Of a stretch of DNA of 64,000 nt, positions 50,299 through 61,026 are shown piece by piece. Position numbers and translations under genes: made by a program. This DNA is from Oceanobacillus luteolus. GTDB taxonomy: Bacteria; Bacillota; Bacilli; Bacillales; Amphibacillaceae. Location of the stretch: the NCBI RefSeq assembly GCF_023715655.1, contig NZ_JAMBON010000007.1, forward strand, positions 1 to 64,000, written 5' to 3'. The notes beneath the pieces are model-generated. The model had not been told where the DNA came from. It worked only from the letters and a program-made list of their open reading frames with translations, and searched no databases. The stretch's first letter is position 1. Every line of letters begins with the position of its first letter.

Positions 50299-51609
50299 TC
50301 ACTCTTGAGAAAGTGTTTCTTCATGCGTTTTTGCAAAGTCTTCAGGGGTTACTTCACCACCGAATAATGCTTGAATCATATCTAAATGTACTTGAGCGGC
50401 ACTTGCACTCATTTGGACATCCGCATACAATGTGATATTTGTCGCTGCATTCAGATCATCTAAAACATCCACATACATTTGCGGGAGATCCAATGCATCG
50501 GTGTCTACCTTCGTTGCAGGGATAACCCCAACATCAGTCACCGCTTTTTCTCCCCATTGCTGCACGAAGTAAGAGGCGAATGTCTTCGCTTCTTCTTTGA
50601 CATCCGAGTTCTCCGCTACAAATAGACCAACACCAGGTCCACCTACATAACTGTCCGTTGTTCCACTGCCATCAACCGTCGGGAATTTGAAGTAACCGAC
50701 AGAGTCTCTGAACTCTTGCGGAACATCTTCATTTGTCGTAAAGTTCGGCAAGTCCCAAGTAGCAATCAGGTACATCGCTGCCTGTTCAGACATAAACATG
50801 CTCTTGGCTTCTTCGTCTGCAAGTCCATTAAATCCGGAAATGAATGAGTCAGCATCTACAAGATTCTGAATTTCTTCCGCAGCTTTCACTAATGCAGGGT
50901 CTTCGAAAGAGATTTCCCGGTTGATTGCTTGGGTCAAAGCATCTTTATCCCCGGCAATCCGATCTGCTAAGTACATGTACCACATCGAACCTGTCCACGC
51001 ATCTCGGTTTCCAAGAGCGATTGGATTGACACCGTTTTCATTTAAGGTTGCAACAATTTCATTTAGTTCATCTAATGTTTCCGGTTCTTCCAAACCGTAC
51101 TCATCAAAGATTTGTTTATTATAAAAGATTGTAGAGATATTCAACTCTAACGGAAGTCCATGAACACTATCATTAATTGTGAAGGCTTCTAAAGTTCCCG
51201 CTACAAAATCATCGGCTAATTCACCTTCAACTACATCATCAAGAGCAGCAAATTTGTTTCCGTTGACAAATGGCTCCATATAACCAGCAGCCCATGTCAT
51301 CCCAACATCAGGCAATTCATCAGAAGTAGATAATACCGTAATTTTATCTTTATATTGCTCATTACTTAGTACTTCAAGTTCGATTTTAATATCTTCATGT
51401 TCTGCTTCAAAATCTGCAATAATTTCGTTTACCACTCGGTGATGCTGAGCAGAGCTTCCTTCAGGCCATAAGTGCATGAACTTTACTGTCTTTGCATCAG
51501 ATGAACTAGTCGCTTCGGCTTCTCCCCCATCATCCCCGCTACAAGCAGCCAAAAACAAAGCCAACACCAGCAACATCGCAGGAAATGTAAACGCTCTCTT
51601 AAAATTCAT
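50299..51609 (-). CDS. ABC importer solute-binding lipoprotein, probable xylo-oligosaccharides
   Basis: 436 residues. Signal peptide with a lipobox (FLAACSG) and a long Ser/Ala/Glu-rich linker. The MalE/UgpB-type fold is shown by HLWPEGSSAQHHRVV and MTWAAGYMEP. GGGGG precedes the second ATG at 51609. First gene of the operon, under the operator-containing promoter at 51662-51690; the divergent neighbour is xylR. Substrate is inferred. Confidence 0.82.
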   Translation of the reverse strand: MNFKRAFTFPAMLLVLALFLAACSGDDGGEAEATSSSDAKTVKFMHLWPEGSSAQHHRVVNEIIADFEAEHEDIKIELEVLSNEQYKDKITVLSTSDELPDVGMTWAAGYMEPFVNGNKFAALDDVVEGELADDFVAGTLEAFTINDSVHGLPLELNISTIFYNKQIFDEYGLEEPETLDELNEIVATLNENGVNPIALGNRDAWTGSMWYMYLADRIAGDKDALTQAINREISFEDPALVKAAEEIQNLVDADSFISGFNGLADEEAKSMFMSEQAAMYLIATWDLPNFTTNEDVPQEFRDSVGYFKFPTVDGSGTTDSYVGGPGVGLFVAENSDVKEEAKTFASYFVQQWGEKAVTDVGVIPATKVDTDALDLPQMYVDVLDDLNAATNITLYADVQMSASAAQVHLDMIQALFGGEVTPEDFAKTHEETLSQE

Positions 51610-51661
51610 CATTGAACCCCCTAAAAGTATTTTGATAGCTTATCCTCCTAAGCTTATTTTT

Positions 51662-51690
51662 ATAGTAGCAGACAAAACATCGTTTGTCTA
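51662..51690 (-). promoter_or_regulatory. XylR-type operator lying inside the ABC operon promoter
   Basis: On the minus strand TAGACA (51690-51685) and TACTAT (51667-51662) are a -35/-10 pair with exactly 17 bases between. The spacer and its edges hold an inverted repeat, AGACAAA at 51670-51676 and TTTGTCT at 51683-51689. A second palindrome, ACAAAGTTTGT at 51699-51709, lies toward xylR, so the repressor may act on both genes. Confidence 0.7.
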
Positions 51691-51764
51691 GTGGATGAAC
51701 AAAGTTTGTAGTAAAGTAAAATTATGTGCTATACTATTCTCAAAACGTGAAAAGAGTTGAAAAG

Positions 51765-52970
51765 ATGAAGAGTACTAAAACATGGAACCAGCAAGTTGTA
51801 AAGCAAGAGAACAAAGCTTTAGTTCTCGAAACAATCATAGCAAACTCTCAGATCTCAAGAGCGGATATCGCCACTTCCACCGGACTGAATAAAGGGACCG
51901 TTTCATCCTTAGTGAAGGAATTATTGGATGAACAATTAATTAATGAAGTTGGTCCTGGTAAATCCAGTGGAGGCAGAAGACCGGTTATGCTACTCTTCAA
52001 TGAACTGTCTGGTTATTCCATCGGAGTTGACTTGGGTGTCAATTATATTCTCGGTGTGTTGACAGATTTAAGGGGCAATATCTGTCAAGAGAAAAAGACG
52101 AACATCAGTGATTTAACGTATGAAGAAATCTTGGAAGAACTGTTTGCAATCATTGACACACTCATTAAATCCGCACCATCCAGTCCATATGGAATTGTAG
52201 GAATTGGAGTCGGTGTGCCAGGTATCGTCAACAAAGATCAGAAAATTTTACTTGCACCTAATCTGAATTGGAAAAGCATCGACTTGAAATCAGAGTTGGA
52301 GAATAAATATAATCTCCCAATTGTTGTAGAGAACGAAGCGAATGCCGGAGCTTATGGAGAAAAGAACTTCGGCGTCGGTAAACACAACGATAATATCATC
52401 TATGTCAGTGTCGGCATCGGGATTGGTGTAGGTCTGATATTGAACGGTGAGCTCTATAGAGGGAATAATGGCTTTTCCGGAGAATTCGGTCATATGGCGA
52501 TTGAAGCAGATGGAGCAAAATGCAGCTGCGGCAGCAATGGTTGTTGGGAACTATATGCATCAGAGAAGTCTCTGCTATTCAATGCTCAGCGATCTGATTT
52601 AAAAGAGACATTAGATGGTGAACTATCACTTGAAACCATCATGAAACTCGCGGAAAGTGGCAATGATACCGCTCAGCAATTATTCAACAGAATCGGTAAA
52701 TATCTGGGAGTGGGCATCAATAACATCATCAATATCTTTAATCCTGAACAAGTCATCATCGGCAACCAAATGGCTGAAGCAGCACAGTGGTTGGAGCCTT
52801 CCATGATGGAATGGATCGAAGAGCAATCCTTATGGTTCAGCCGCAAAGATTTGACGATTGACTTTTCCGGTCTGCAAACGCATTCCACTGCCTTAGGTGT
52901 TGCGGCGTTTTCAGCAGAAAATTTCATTTCAAGCAAAGTGTTTCAGGAAAATAATAAATACGCCCTTTAA
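51765..52970 (+). CDS. xylR: ROK family xylose repressor
   Basis: 402 residues from the ATG at 51765 (weak AAAAGAG site). N-terminal helix-turn-helix (ISRADIATSTGLNKGTVSSLV) followed by the ROK sugar-binding domain with GVDLGVNYILGVLTDL, GEFGHMAIEADG and the zinc-binding CSCGSNGCWE. XylR represses xylose and xylan genes and is released by xylose. Divergent from the ABC operon and 110 bases before xynB, so it sits among its likely targets. Confidence 0.88.
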   Translation: MKSTKTWNQQVVKQENKALVLETIIANSQISRADIATSTGLNKGTVSSLVKELLDEQLINEVGPGKSSGGRRPVMLLFNELSGYSIGVDLGVNYILGVLTDLRGNICQEKKTNISDLTYEEILEELFAIIDTLIKSAPSSPYGIVGIGVGVPGIVNKDQKILLAPNLNWKSIDLKSELENKYNLPIVVENEANAGAYGEKNFGVGKHNDNIIYVSVGIGIGVGLILNGELYRGNNGFSGEFGHMAIEADGAKCSCGSNGCWELYASEKSLLFNAQRSDLKETLDGELSLETIMKLAESGNDTAQQLFNRIGKYLGVGINNIINIFNPEQVIIGNQMAEAAQWLEPSMMEWIEEQSLWFSRKDLTIDFSGLQTHSTALGVAAFSAENFISSKVFQENNKYAL

Positions 52971-53030
52971 TTCCTGGGACACAAGCTTGGCTTGTATAGA
53001 AAAGAATACTTATTGTCTAGTTGCATTAAA

Positions 53031-53044
53031 TGAAAGCGCATTCC
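53031..53044. promoter_or_regulatory. cre box before xynB
   Basis: TGAAAGCGCATTCC matches the cre consensus in the whole left half and core; only the last base departs. It is 37 bases upstream of the xynB start. Confidence 0.65.
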
Positions 53045-53080
53045 TGCGCATAAATAAAATATTAAATGAGGTGGAAATTC

Positions 53081-54694
53081 ATGACAACGATTAAAAATCC
53101 AATTTTACCAGGTTTTAACCCAGATCCGAGCATTTGCCGTGTTGATGAAGATTACTATATTGCCGTATCAACATTCGAATGGTTTCCTGGAGTTGGAATC
53201 TACCATTCGAAAGACTTGAAAAACTGGCGATTAGTATCCCGACCGTTAAATCGACTCAGCCAATTGAATATGATGGGGAATCCAAACTCTGGAGGGATTT
53301 GGGCTCCTCAGCTTTCGTATAATGATGGAAAGTTCTGGTTGATTTATACCGATGTCAAAGTGACGGAAGGACGATGGAAAGACTGCCATAACTACCTCGT
53401 AACAAGTGAAACGATTGATGGAGATTGGTCAGAACCGATTTACCTGAACAGTTCCGGCTTCGACCCTTCCCTCTTCCACGACGAAGATGGCAGAAAATAT
53501 CTTGCCAATATGTTCTGGGACCATCGTGTCGGCAATCATAATTTCTATGGTATTGTGCTGCAAGAGTACGATCCGGTTGAGCAAAAACTGATTGGTAAAA
53601 AAGAAATCATCTTCAAAGGCACCGATGTGAAGTTGGTGGAAGCACCTCATATATATAAAATTAATGACTACTATTATTTACTCACTGCAGAAGGTGGGAC
53701 AAGATTCGATCATCAGGCAACCATTGCCCGATCTAAGAATCTATGGGGACCTTATGAAGTTCATCCTGAGAATCCATTAATTTCATCCTTTGCACACCCA
53801 AGAGATCCATTGCAAAAAGCTGGACACGGATCCATCGTGCAAACACATACAGATGAATGGTTCTTCGTACATTTGACTGGCCGTCCTTTACCGAACGAGG
53901 ATCAGCCTCTACTTGATCCACGCGGTTTCTGTCCACTAGGCCGTGAAACAGCCATTCAGCGTCTCGAATGGAAAGATGATTGGCCGTACATTGTTGGCGG
54001 GAACAAGCCTTCCCTTGAAATTGAAGGCCCTGCGATTGAAGAAGTAAAATGGGAACCGGATTATGAGGAAAAGGATGATTTTGATTCCAACCAATTAAAT
54101 CTCCACTTCCAAACATTACGGATTCCATTAGGAGAAGAGATTTTATCATTGAATGACAATCCTGGTCATCTTCGTTTGTATGGTAGAGAGTCTCTAACAT
54201 CGAAATTCACCCAAGCCCATGTAGCAAGACGTTGGCAGCATTTTAATTTTACAGCGGAAACCAAGGTCGCTTTCAACCCTGAATCATTCCAGCAAGCTGC
54301 AGGTCTAGTAAACTATTATAATACTGAAAACTGGAGCGCTCTGCAGATTACATGGAATGAGGAAAAAGGTAGAATACTAGACTTGACGATATGCGATAAC
54401 TTTACGTTTGAGCAACCATTAAGGGGTAATGAAATCGTTGTACCTAATGATGTGGAATATGTGTCCCTTCGAGTGGAAGTTAATACAAATATATACGAAT
54501 ACTCCTATTCATTTGATGGCGAAACATGGGAGAAGATTCCTGTACAGCTTTATTCTTACAAACTATCCGATGACTATATCCGCGGTGGCGGCTTCTTCAC
54601 AGGAGCTTTTGTCGGAATGCAATGTCAGGATACATCAGGAGAACGTAAACCTGCAGATTTTGATTACTTTATGTATAAGCCGGTAGAGGAGTAA
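53081..54694 (+). CDS. xynB: Beta-xylosidase / arabinofuranosidase, GH43
   Basis: 537 residues from the ATG at 53081, preceded by GAGGTGG. The five-bladed propeller shows the catalytic base Asp in [16 protein letters not shown], the pKa-modulating Asp in [13 protein letters not shown], and the acid Glu in [16 protein letters not shown]; a beta-sandwich C-terminal domain (about residues 330-537) completes the active site as in Geobacillus XynB3. No signal peptide, so it works in the cytoplasm on imported xylo-oligosaccharides. Controlled by XylR and by the cre box just upstream (inference). Confidence 0.92.
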   Translation: MTTIKNPILPGFNPDPSICRVDEDYYIAVSTFEWFPGVGIYHSKDLKNWRLVSRPLNRLSQLNMMGNPNSGGIWAPQLSYNDGKFWLIYTDVKVTEGRWKDCHNYLVTSETIDGDWSEPIYLNSSGFDPSLFHDEDGRKYLANMFWDHRVGNHNFYGIVLQEYDPVEQKLIGKKEIIFKGTDVKLVEAPHIYKINDYYYLLTAEGGTRFDHQATIARSKNLWGPYEVHPENPLISSFAHPRDPLQKAGHGSIVQTHTDEWFFVHLTGRPLPNEDQPLLDPRGFCPLGRETAIQRLEWKDDWPYIVGGNKPSLEIEGPAIEEVKWEPDYEEKDDFDSNQLNLHFQTLRIPLGEEILSLNDNPGHLRLYGRESLTSKFTQAHVARRWQHFNFTAETKVAFNPESFQQAAGLVNYYNTENWSALQITWNEEKGRILDLTICDNFTFEQPLRGNEIVVPNDVEYVSLRVEVNTNIYEYSYSFDGETWEKIPVQLYSYKLSDDYIRGGGFFTGAFVGMQCQDTSGERKPADFDYFMYKPVEE

Positions 54695-54784
54695 GTTATT
54701 AAATTAGTAATTGCATAATAAAAGATTATTGATCGAGCTAACTTGGAAGAACAAGCAAACCCATATGGTAGATTCATGTACATG

Positions 54785-54818
54785 AAAAGGGAGATGTTGT
54801 GATTGACATCTCCCTTTT
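54785..54818 (+). terminator. Terminator after xynB, near copy of that at 43492
   Basis: AAAAGGGAGATGT (54785-54797) and ACATCTCCCTTTT (54806-54818) pair perfectly. The arms equal those at 43492-43522. Confidence 0.88.
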
Positions 54819-54851
54819 TATTTAAGCACAAAATGTAGTTTTATAGAAAAA

Positions 54852-54883
54852 AAGACGAAGTCAGCTTTACCCGTCTTCGTCTT
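54852..54883 (-). terminator. Terminator after abfA
   Basis: AAGACGAAG (54852-54860) and CTTCGTCTT (54875-54883), then T7 on the minus strand. Its arms equal the core of the xylA-xylB hairpin at 46187. Confidence 0.88.
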
Positions 54884-54913
54884 GTCATTATACTATTAAA
54901 TTGTACCTTCACC

Positions 54914-56509
<1,596 letters not shown>

Positions 56510-56540
56510 TTAAGTTTTTGATTTGCCTGCAAACATAGAT

Positions 56541-57158
56541 CTATTCTGCGGCTTCCATCTTTTTGAATATATATTCTGAAATCCAAGACCAACATAAGAT
56601 AGCAATACTAAAGCTAAAGAATAAAATCATTCCCGGAAATTCCAAGGATATATAGGTAACAGCAAACAAAAGAATTAATATGACTAACGTGTAATGAATT
56701 TTTACTACCCCGATTATCATTGCGTTTTTCAGATGCTGGATGATGGAAGCATTATAATGTGATAGTAATGGAAATGACCAAATGACTACAATAACGTATA
56801 AAAAAGTGATCAGGTAAAAAGCAGTGAGTACGATGATGGGAATTTCTCCAACGCTATTACTCATAACTAGATAGTTTAAATATAAAAGTAATCCCATTAA
56901 AGTGATTGACCAACCTAGAATATTTGCAGCGATGTATTCTTTACGATAAATCTGTTTAAAGGTTTTCCACATGGTGGTATTTTGATTTCCCTCTTTCCAT
57001 GACCTGCATATACCTAAGGCAGCAATGGTCGAGGGGAAAATGCCGGCGATAAATAGACCCCGTATGGAGAATAGAATCCATAAGAGATTCAGTAATGCTA
57101 AGCGGGTTATCCAAGTAAGAATCGTATTCAGTGAACCAGTAATTCCATCTACATTCAT
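56541..57158 (-). CDS. YesL family membrane protein (DUF624), second copy
   Basis: 205 residues, about five membrane segments, the same length and core (NLLWILFSIRGLFIAGIFPST) as the protein at 47811 but clearly diverged. It lies 37 bases after the arabinoside permease gene and 100 bases before abfA, within the operon. The role of this family in sugar-uptake operons is unknown. Confidence 0.8.
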   Translation of the reverse strand: MNVDGITGSLNTILTWITRLALLNLLWILFSIRGLFIAGIFPSTIAALGICRSWKEGNQNTTMWKTFKQIYRKEYIAANILGWSITLMGLLLYLNYLVMSNSVGEIPIIVLTAFYLITFLYVIVVIWSFPLLSHYNASIIQHLKNAMIIGVVKIHYTLVILILLFAVTYISLEFPGMILFFSFSIAILCWSWISEYIFKKMEAAE

Positions 57159-57195
57159 CTACGTTACACCTTCTTCAAATCGTTATAACTTACTC

Positions 57196-58035
57196 TTATC
57201 CCTTTACACCACCAGTTGTAAGCCCTGCAACAAAGTAACGCTGGAATAAAGCAAAGAGAATGACAATAGGAATAACTGTCATCACAGCACCTGCAATTAA
57301 AATGTCATAGTTATTACCATAAGGGGTTAGCAATGTAGCCAAACCAATCGGCAACGTAAATAAATCACTGGATCTTACCACGAGTAATGGCCATAAAAAG
57401 TTATTCCAACTATGCAAGCCTTGTAGAATTGCCATTGCAGCAAAAGACGGTAACATCAATGGCGCCATTATCTTAAAAAATATTCCATACTCTGTACTTC
57501 CATCAATTCTTGCAGCGTCCATCAATTCTTTCGGTAGTCCCATCGCATACTGTCTAAAGAAAAATACTGCTGTTGGGGAAACTATCAAAGGTAACATGAT
57601 ACCAGTATAGGTATTGATTAATCTTAAATCGATCATCAATTGGTACAGTGGCAACAATAACACTTCAAATGGAATCATGATAATAATCAAAACAAATAAG
57701 AAGATCAAGTTTCTCCCTTTAAAATCATAAGATGCCAATGCATAGCCGACCATGGAAGAGAAAAACAACGAAAAGATAATAATCAGACCAGAAATAATTA
57801 AACTATTACCATACCACTTCCAGTATTCACCAGCTTGGGTAAATATATATAAATAGTTATCTAGTGATAGTTCACTCCAGTTAATGGAGAAAGTTATCCC
57901 ATCTCTCATTAGTTCCGTAGAGGGACGAAATGAAGAGATAATTAAACTAATCAACGGAAACAATGCAATGAGGGCGATGATACCGATAATGATAGTGAGT
58001 AGCCATGTAGCCACCTTATTACTTTTCTTTTTCAT
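57196..58035 (-). CDS. araQ: ABC arabinoside importer permease (AraQ/MalG type)
   Basis: 279 residues, six membrane segments, EAA-type loop MDAARIDGSTEYGIFFKIMAP. The start is one base after the stop of the preceding permease gene and has GAGGTGA. It forms one half of the channel for arabino-oligosaccharides (substrate inferred from abfA). Confidence 0.85.
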   Translation of the reverse strand: MKKKSNKVATWLLTIIIGIIALIALFPLISLIISSFRPSTELMRDGITFSINWSELSLDNYLYIFTQAGEYWKWYGNSLIISGLIIIFSLFFSSMVGYALASYDFKGRNLIFLFVLIIIMIPFEVLLLPLYQLMIDLRLINTYTGIMLPLIVSPTAVFFFRQYAMGLPKELMDAARIDGSTEYGIFFKIMAPLMLPSFAAMAILQGLHSWNNFLWPLLVVRSSDLFTLPIGLATLLTPYGNNYDILIAGAVMTVIPIVILFALFQRYFVAGLTTGGVKG

Positions 58036-59013
58036 TTATTCGTCACCTCGTTTAAATCCACCTGTTATTAATAAGTAGAGTATACTTACGATGAAAATGA
58101 TTAATAAGACAATTACTCCAATTGCTGCTCCAAATCCCATGTCGTTTTGCTGAATACCTTGTTCGTATAAGTACCCTACTAAAGTCAACCCAATGTTACC
58201 CGGCGAATTACCTTGCCACAATACATAACTTTCTTCAAATACCCTAAAACCACCAATGATACTAATGGTAGTCACAAAAATTATAATAGGTTTTAAAGAA
58301 GGCAGTGTGATATACCGGAATTTTTGGAATACATTTGCACCATCTATATCTGCTGATTCATAAAGTTCCTTTGATATATTTTGTAATCCAGCCAGGAAGT
58401 AAAGAACGTTAACCCCCATCCAACGCCAAGATGCAATTAGTACCATTAATAACATTCCAGACCAGCCAGTATATTGCCAACTAATCGGATCAATACCAAA
58501 TACACCTACAATCTGGTTAGCTATCGAACCTCCTGATTCAGCAAAAAATAGCCTGAAAATAATACCTGCTACGACTACGGATGTTAGCGAGGGAATAAAC
58601 AAAGCAGATCGAAATATCGTTTTAAACCTTACTAACTTGGAGTCTAATAGTGTTGCTAAAATCATTGGTACTAATACAAGAATAGCTACTGTTGCTACTG
58701 TATATATCGTTGTGTTCGCTAATGCCTTGAAAAAAGCAGGGTTGAATATTCTTTCATAATTTTGAAAACCTATAAAAGTAACTTGACCAGGTAAAATCCT
58801 TTGAAAACTCATGACAAAGGCTTGAATTGTCGGATAAAGAGTAAGTATTAAAAAAGAAATAATAAATGGAGACACAAACACATATGGTACGACCTGTTTT
58901 GAATTTAAAAAGCTTTTAGCCCTTTTTCTTTTTTTCACTGGTGGTGGCTCTTTTCTATTTTTTCTTCTTTCAAATTCAAAGCCTTCAACATCATGTCTAA
59001 CCTTATTTATCAT
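58036..59013 (-). CDS. araP: ABC arabinoside importer permease (AraP/MalF type)
   Basis: 325 residues from the ATG at 59013-59011, preceded by AAGGG; an ATG seven codons earlier lacks a site. After a basic N-terminus (KEPPPVKKRKRAK) come six to seven membrane segments with the loop YESADIDGANVFQKFRYITLP. Paired with the next gene. Confidence 0.85.
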   Translation of the reverse strand: MINKVRHDVEGFEFERRKNRKEPPPVKKRKRAKSFLNSKQVVPYVFVSPFIISFLILTLYPTIQAFVMSFQRILPGQVTFIGFQNYERIFNPAFFKALANTTIYTVATVAILVLVPMILATLLDSKLVRFKTIFRSALFIPSLTSVVVAGIIFRLFFAESGGSIANQIVGVFGIDPISWQYTGWSGMLLMVLIASWRWMGVNVLYFLAGLQNISKELYESADIDGANVFQKFRYITLPSLKPIIIFVTTISIIGGFRVFEESYVLWQGNSPGNIGLTLVGYLYEQGIQQNDMGFGAAIGVIVLLIIFIVSILYLLITGGFKRGDE

Positions 59014-59042
59014 TTTATCCCTTCTTACAATCATATTTTGGG

Positions 59043-59068
59043 AAAAAGGACAGTTTCCTGTCCTTTTT
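59043..59068 (-). terminator. Symmetrical hairpin between araN and araP
   Basis: AAAAAGGACAG (59043-59053) and CTGTCCTTTTT (59058-59068) pair perfectly, with T5 on both strands. In the usual design this lets the binding protein be made in excess over the permeases. Confidence 0.75.
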
Positions 59069-59078
59069 AGTTTACCTA

Positions 59079-60422
59079 TTAATTTGCACTCTTCATTTTT
59101 TGACTGATTGTATCAGCTGACTGTTTTAAAGCCTCTTCCGGGGTTTGATTTCCTTCTCTTAAGACGCTGTGCATAATATTGGAATCAATCTCTGATAAAA
59201 CATCGGGTGTATACTCTGATAGATTTATACCTGCAACGTCATCTTTAACTGATAATAAAATATCAAAGATATCTTCATGGAAATACTCATAGAACACATT
59301 ATCTTCCCTTACTTCTGGTGCTTCCCATACGTCCCAACGTGGTGGGTCGAATCCAAGTTCAGTCCATAAATGAATGTTTCCTTCTTTTGATAGTTTGGCG
59401 TAATAAAGGAAATCTTTCGCTAAATCAGCATGCTCTGATTGACTGATTACTGCAGTACCCGTCCCACCCATTGCAACAGACTGGGTATCTGAGCCAGGTG
59501 CTAACGGCATTGGTCGAATTTGCATCTTTCCTTCTAGATCAGGCATATACTCCACAAAGTCTTTCATGTAAAACATAGGTATGACAATAGAAGCCTGTCC
59601 ACCATTATTCATAAAACCGTAGAATTCCTCTGAATGGTAACCGCCACCAGGTGTGATCTCAGCAATTTCATGTTCATTAATTAAAGAATCAACAAATTCT
59701 AGTGCTTCAACAACCTCTGGACTATCAAGTGTTAGTTCACCTTCTTCATTAAAGAAGTCTGCTCCTTTTTGAGTAACGAACGGCCAAATACCGTACCAAT
59801 TTGTTGGAATCGTTGTCATTGGTTTACCAGTTGCGCTGACAACTTGTTTACCAGCTTCAACATAATCATCCCAAGTTTCAATGGAGTCGATATCAACTCC
59901 AGCCTCATCCATTATTTCTTGATTGTAATAAACTACTGTTGCACCTAAGTGTGTTGGAGCACCGTAGTAATTACCATCCTTCGTATATATCCCTAGTCTT
60001 TCCTCTACAAAACTATCTAATTCTGGTTCAATTAATTCATTCAAGGGTTCTAATTGTATATCGCCTTTTAAAAAGTTCGAGAATTTAGCAATTTCAATAT
60101 CTGCCAAGTCCGGTGCACCACTTCCAGATTGCAATGCAAGCAATAAATTATTGTGCATCTGATCGAACGGATATGTTTCTGCAGACAATTTTATTGGCCT
60201 GTCAGGATTATCCTCATTCCATCTCTCCGCAGCATTTGCAAAGTAGTCTGCATGTGTACCAGCAAAGGTCCAAAATGATAATTCAGTTGCATCTTCTATA
60301 TCTTCCCCGGCCACTACAGTCTCGTCTGCGTCACTTGAAGTACTAGTTTCAGACTCACCATCAGAACATGCACCTAAAATAAATAGCATGAATACTAGCA
60401 ACACCAAGAAAAACTTTCTCAT
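59079..60422 (-). CDS. araN: ABC importer solute-binding lipoprotein, arabinoside type
   Basis: 447 residues. Signal peptide with lipobox (ILGACSDG), followed by a Glu/Ser/Asp-rich linker and a MalE-type fold (ELSFWTFAGTHADYFANAA, then GGGYHSEEFYGFMNNG). GGAGG precedes the ATG. First gene of the arabinoside operon; the promoter region upstream has a cre box and a possible AraR site. No ATPase gene accompanies the operon. Confidence 0.82.
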   Translation of the reverse strand: MRKFFLVLLVFMLFILGACSDGESETSTSSDADETVVAGEDIEDATELSFWTFAGTHADYFANAAERWNEDNPDRPIKLSAETYPFDQMHNNLLLALQSGSGAPDLADIEIAKFSNFLKGDIQLEPLNELIEPELDSFVEERLGIYTKDGNYYGAPTHLGATVVYYNQEIMDEAGVDIDSIETWDDYVEAGKQVVSATGKPMTTIPTNWYGIWPFVTQKGADFFNEEGELTLDSPEVVEALEFVDSLINEHEIAEITPGGGYHSEEFYGFMNNGGQASIVIPMFYMKDFVEYMPDLEGKMQIRPMPLAPGSDTQSVAMGGTGTAVISQSEHADLAKDFLYYAKLSKEGNIHLWTELGFDPPRWDVWEAPEVREDNVFYEYFHEDIFDILLSVKDDVAGINLSEYTPDVLSEIDSNIMHSVLREGNQTPEEALKQSADTISQKMKSAN

Positions 60423-60706
60423 TATTTTTCCTCCTTAGTAATAGTTTAATAGATTTTTATATTTACCTTTTCTTTCAGACTCAACCTCGCTGTACTGGTA
60501 GCTCCGTCTAATGTTAGACTTACTAATTCTTTCATCGGATAATCTCCTTTTTATGACTATTTAACAGAATTACTAGAAACCTTCTCTTATCGATTGCCAA
60601 CCGGAACTTTGTCCCTCCAGTGCACTAAGAAAGCTTTCCAACTCCCTTCAAATTAAAATATCTTTCTATGGAGACCATATAAAATCAGTATTAAAAAGAA
60701 ACAACT

Positions 60707-60754
60707 TTGTACAATCGGTAAATTAAGTGTATAATCATTTGAAAGCGGTGTCAA
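60707..60754. promoter_or_regulatory. Two overlapping promoters on opposite strands, with a cre box
   Basis: Minus strand, toward araN: TTGACA (60754-60749), 17 bases, TACACT (60731-60726). Plus strand: TTGTAC (60707-60712), 17 bases, TATAAT (60730-60735). A cre box TGAAAGCGGTGTCA at 60740-60753 fully matches the consensus and overlaps the minus -35 and the plus start site. TTGTACAA at 60707-60714 resembles half an AraR operator. Other parts of the 604-base gap (60423-61026) show no gene. Confidence 0.6.
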
Positions 60755-60890
60755 TATAAAATATTCAATTCGCATAAAATTCACTATAATACAACTTCAA
60801 AACGTTTCTCTACATTGATCCGGAATATTACTTCTACCACAGTTTGGAAACGTCAGAGAGTGACTCTAGTAAAATATTTTTTAAAAACAA

Positions 60891-60926
60891 AAAAAGGAAG
60901 ATGTCATGAAGGGCATCTTCCTTTTT
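60891..60926. terminator. Bidirectional terminator between the araN leader and the amidohydrolase gene
   Basis: AAAAAGGAAGATG (60891-60903) and CATCTTCCTTTTT (60914-60926) pair perfectly. A-rich left and T-rich right sides make it effective on both strands; it ends the gene at 61027 and any plus-strand transcript from 60742. Confidence 0.85.
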
Positions 60927-61026
60927 CGTGTAATAATTATCCAGGATGCACTATAAAAGGAGTGACTTGGTAATTGTGAACTTCAGCATATTCACAAGAA
61001 ACATCAGCATTCCTCAACAGGACCAA

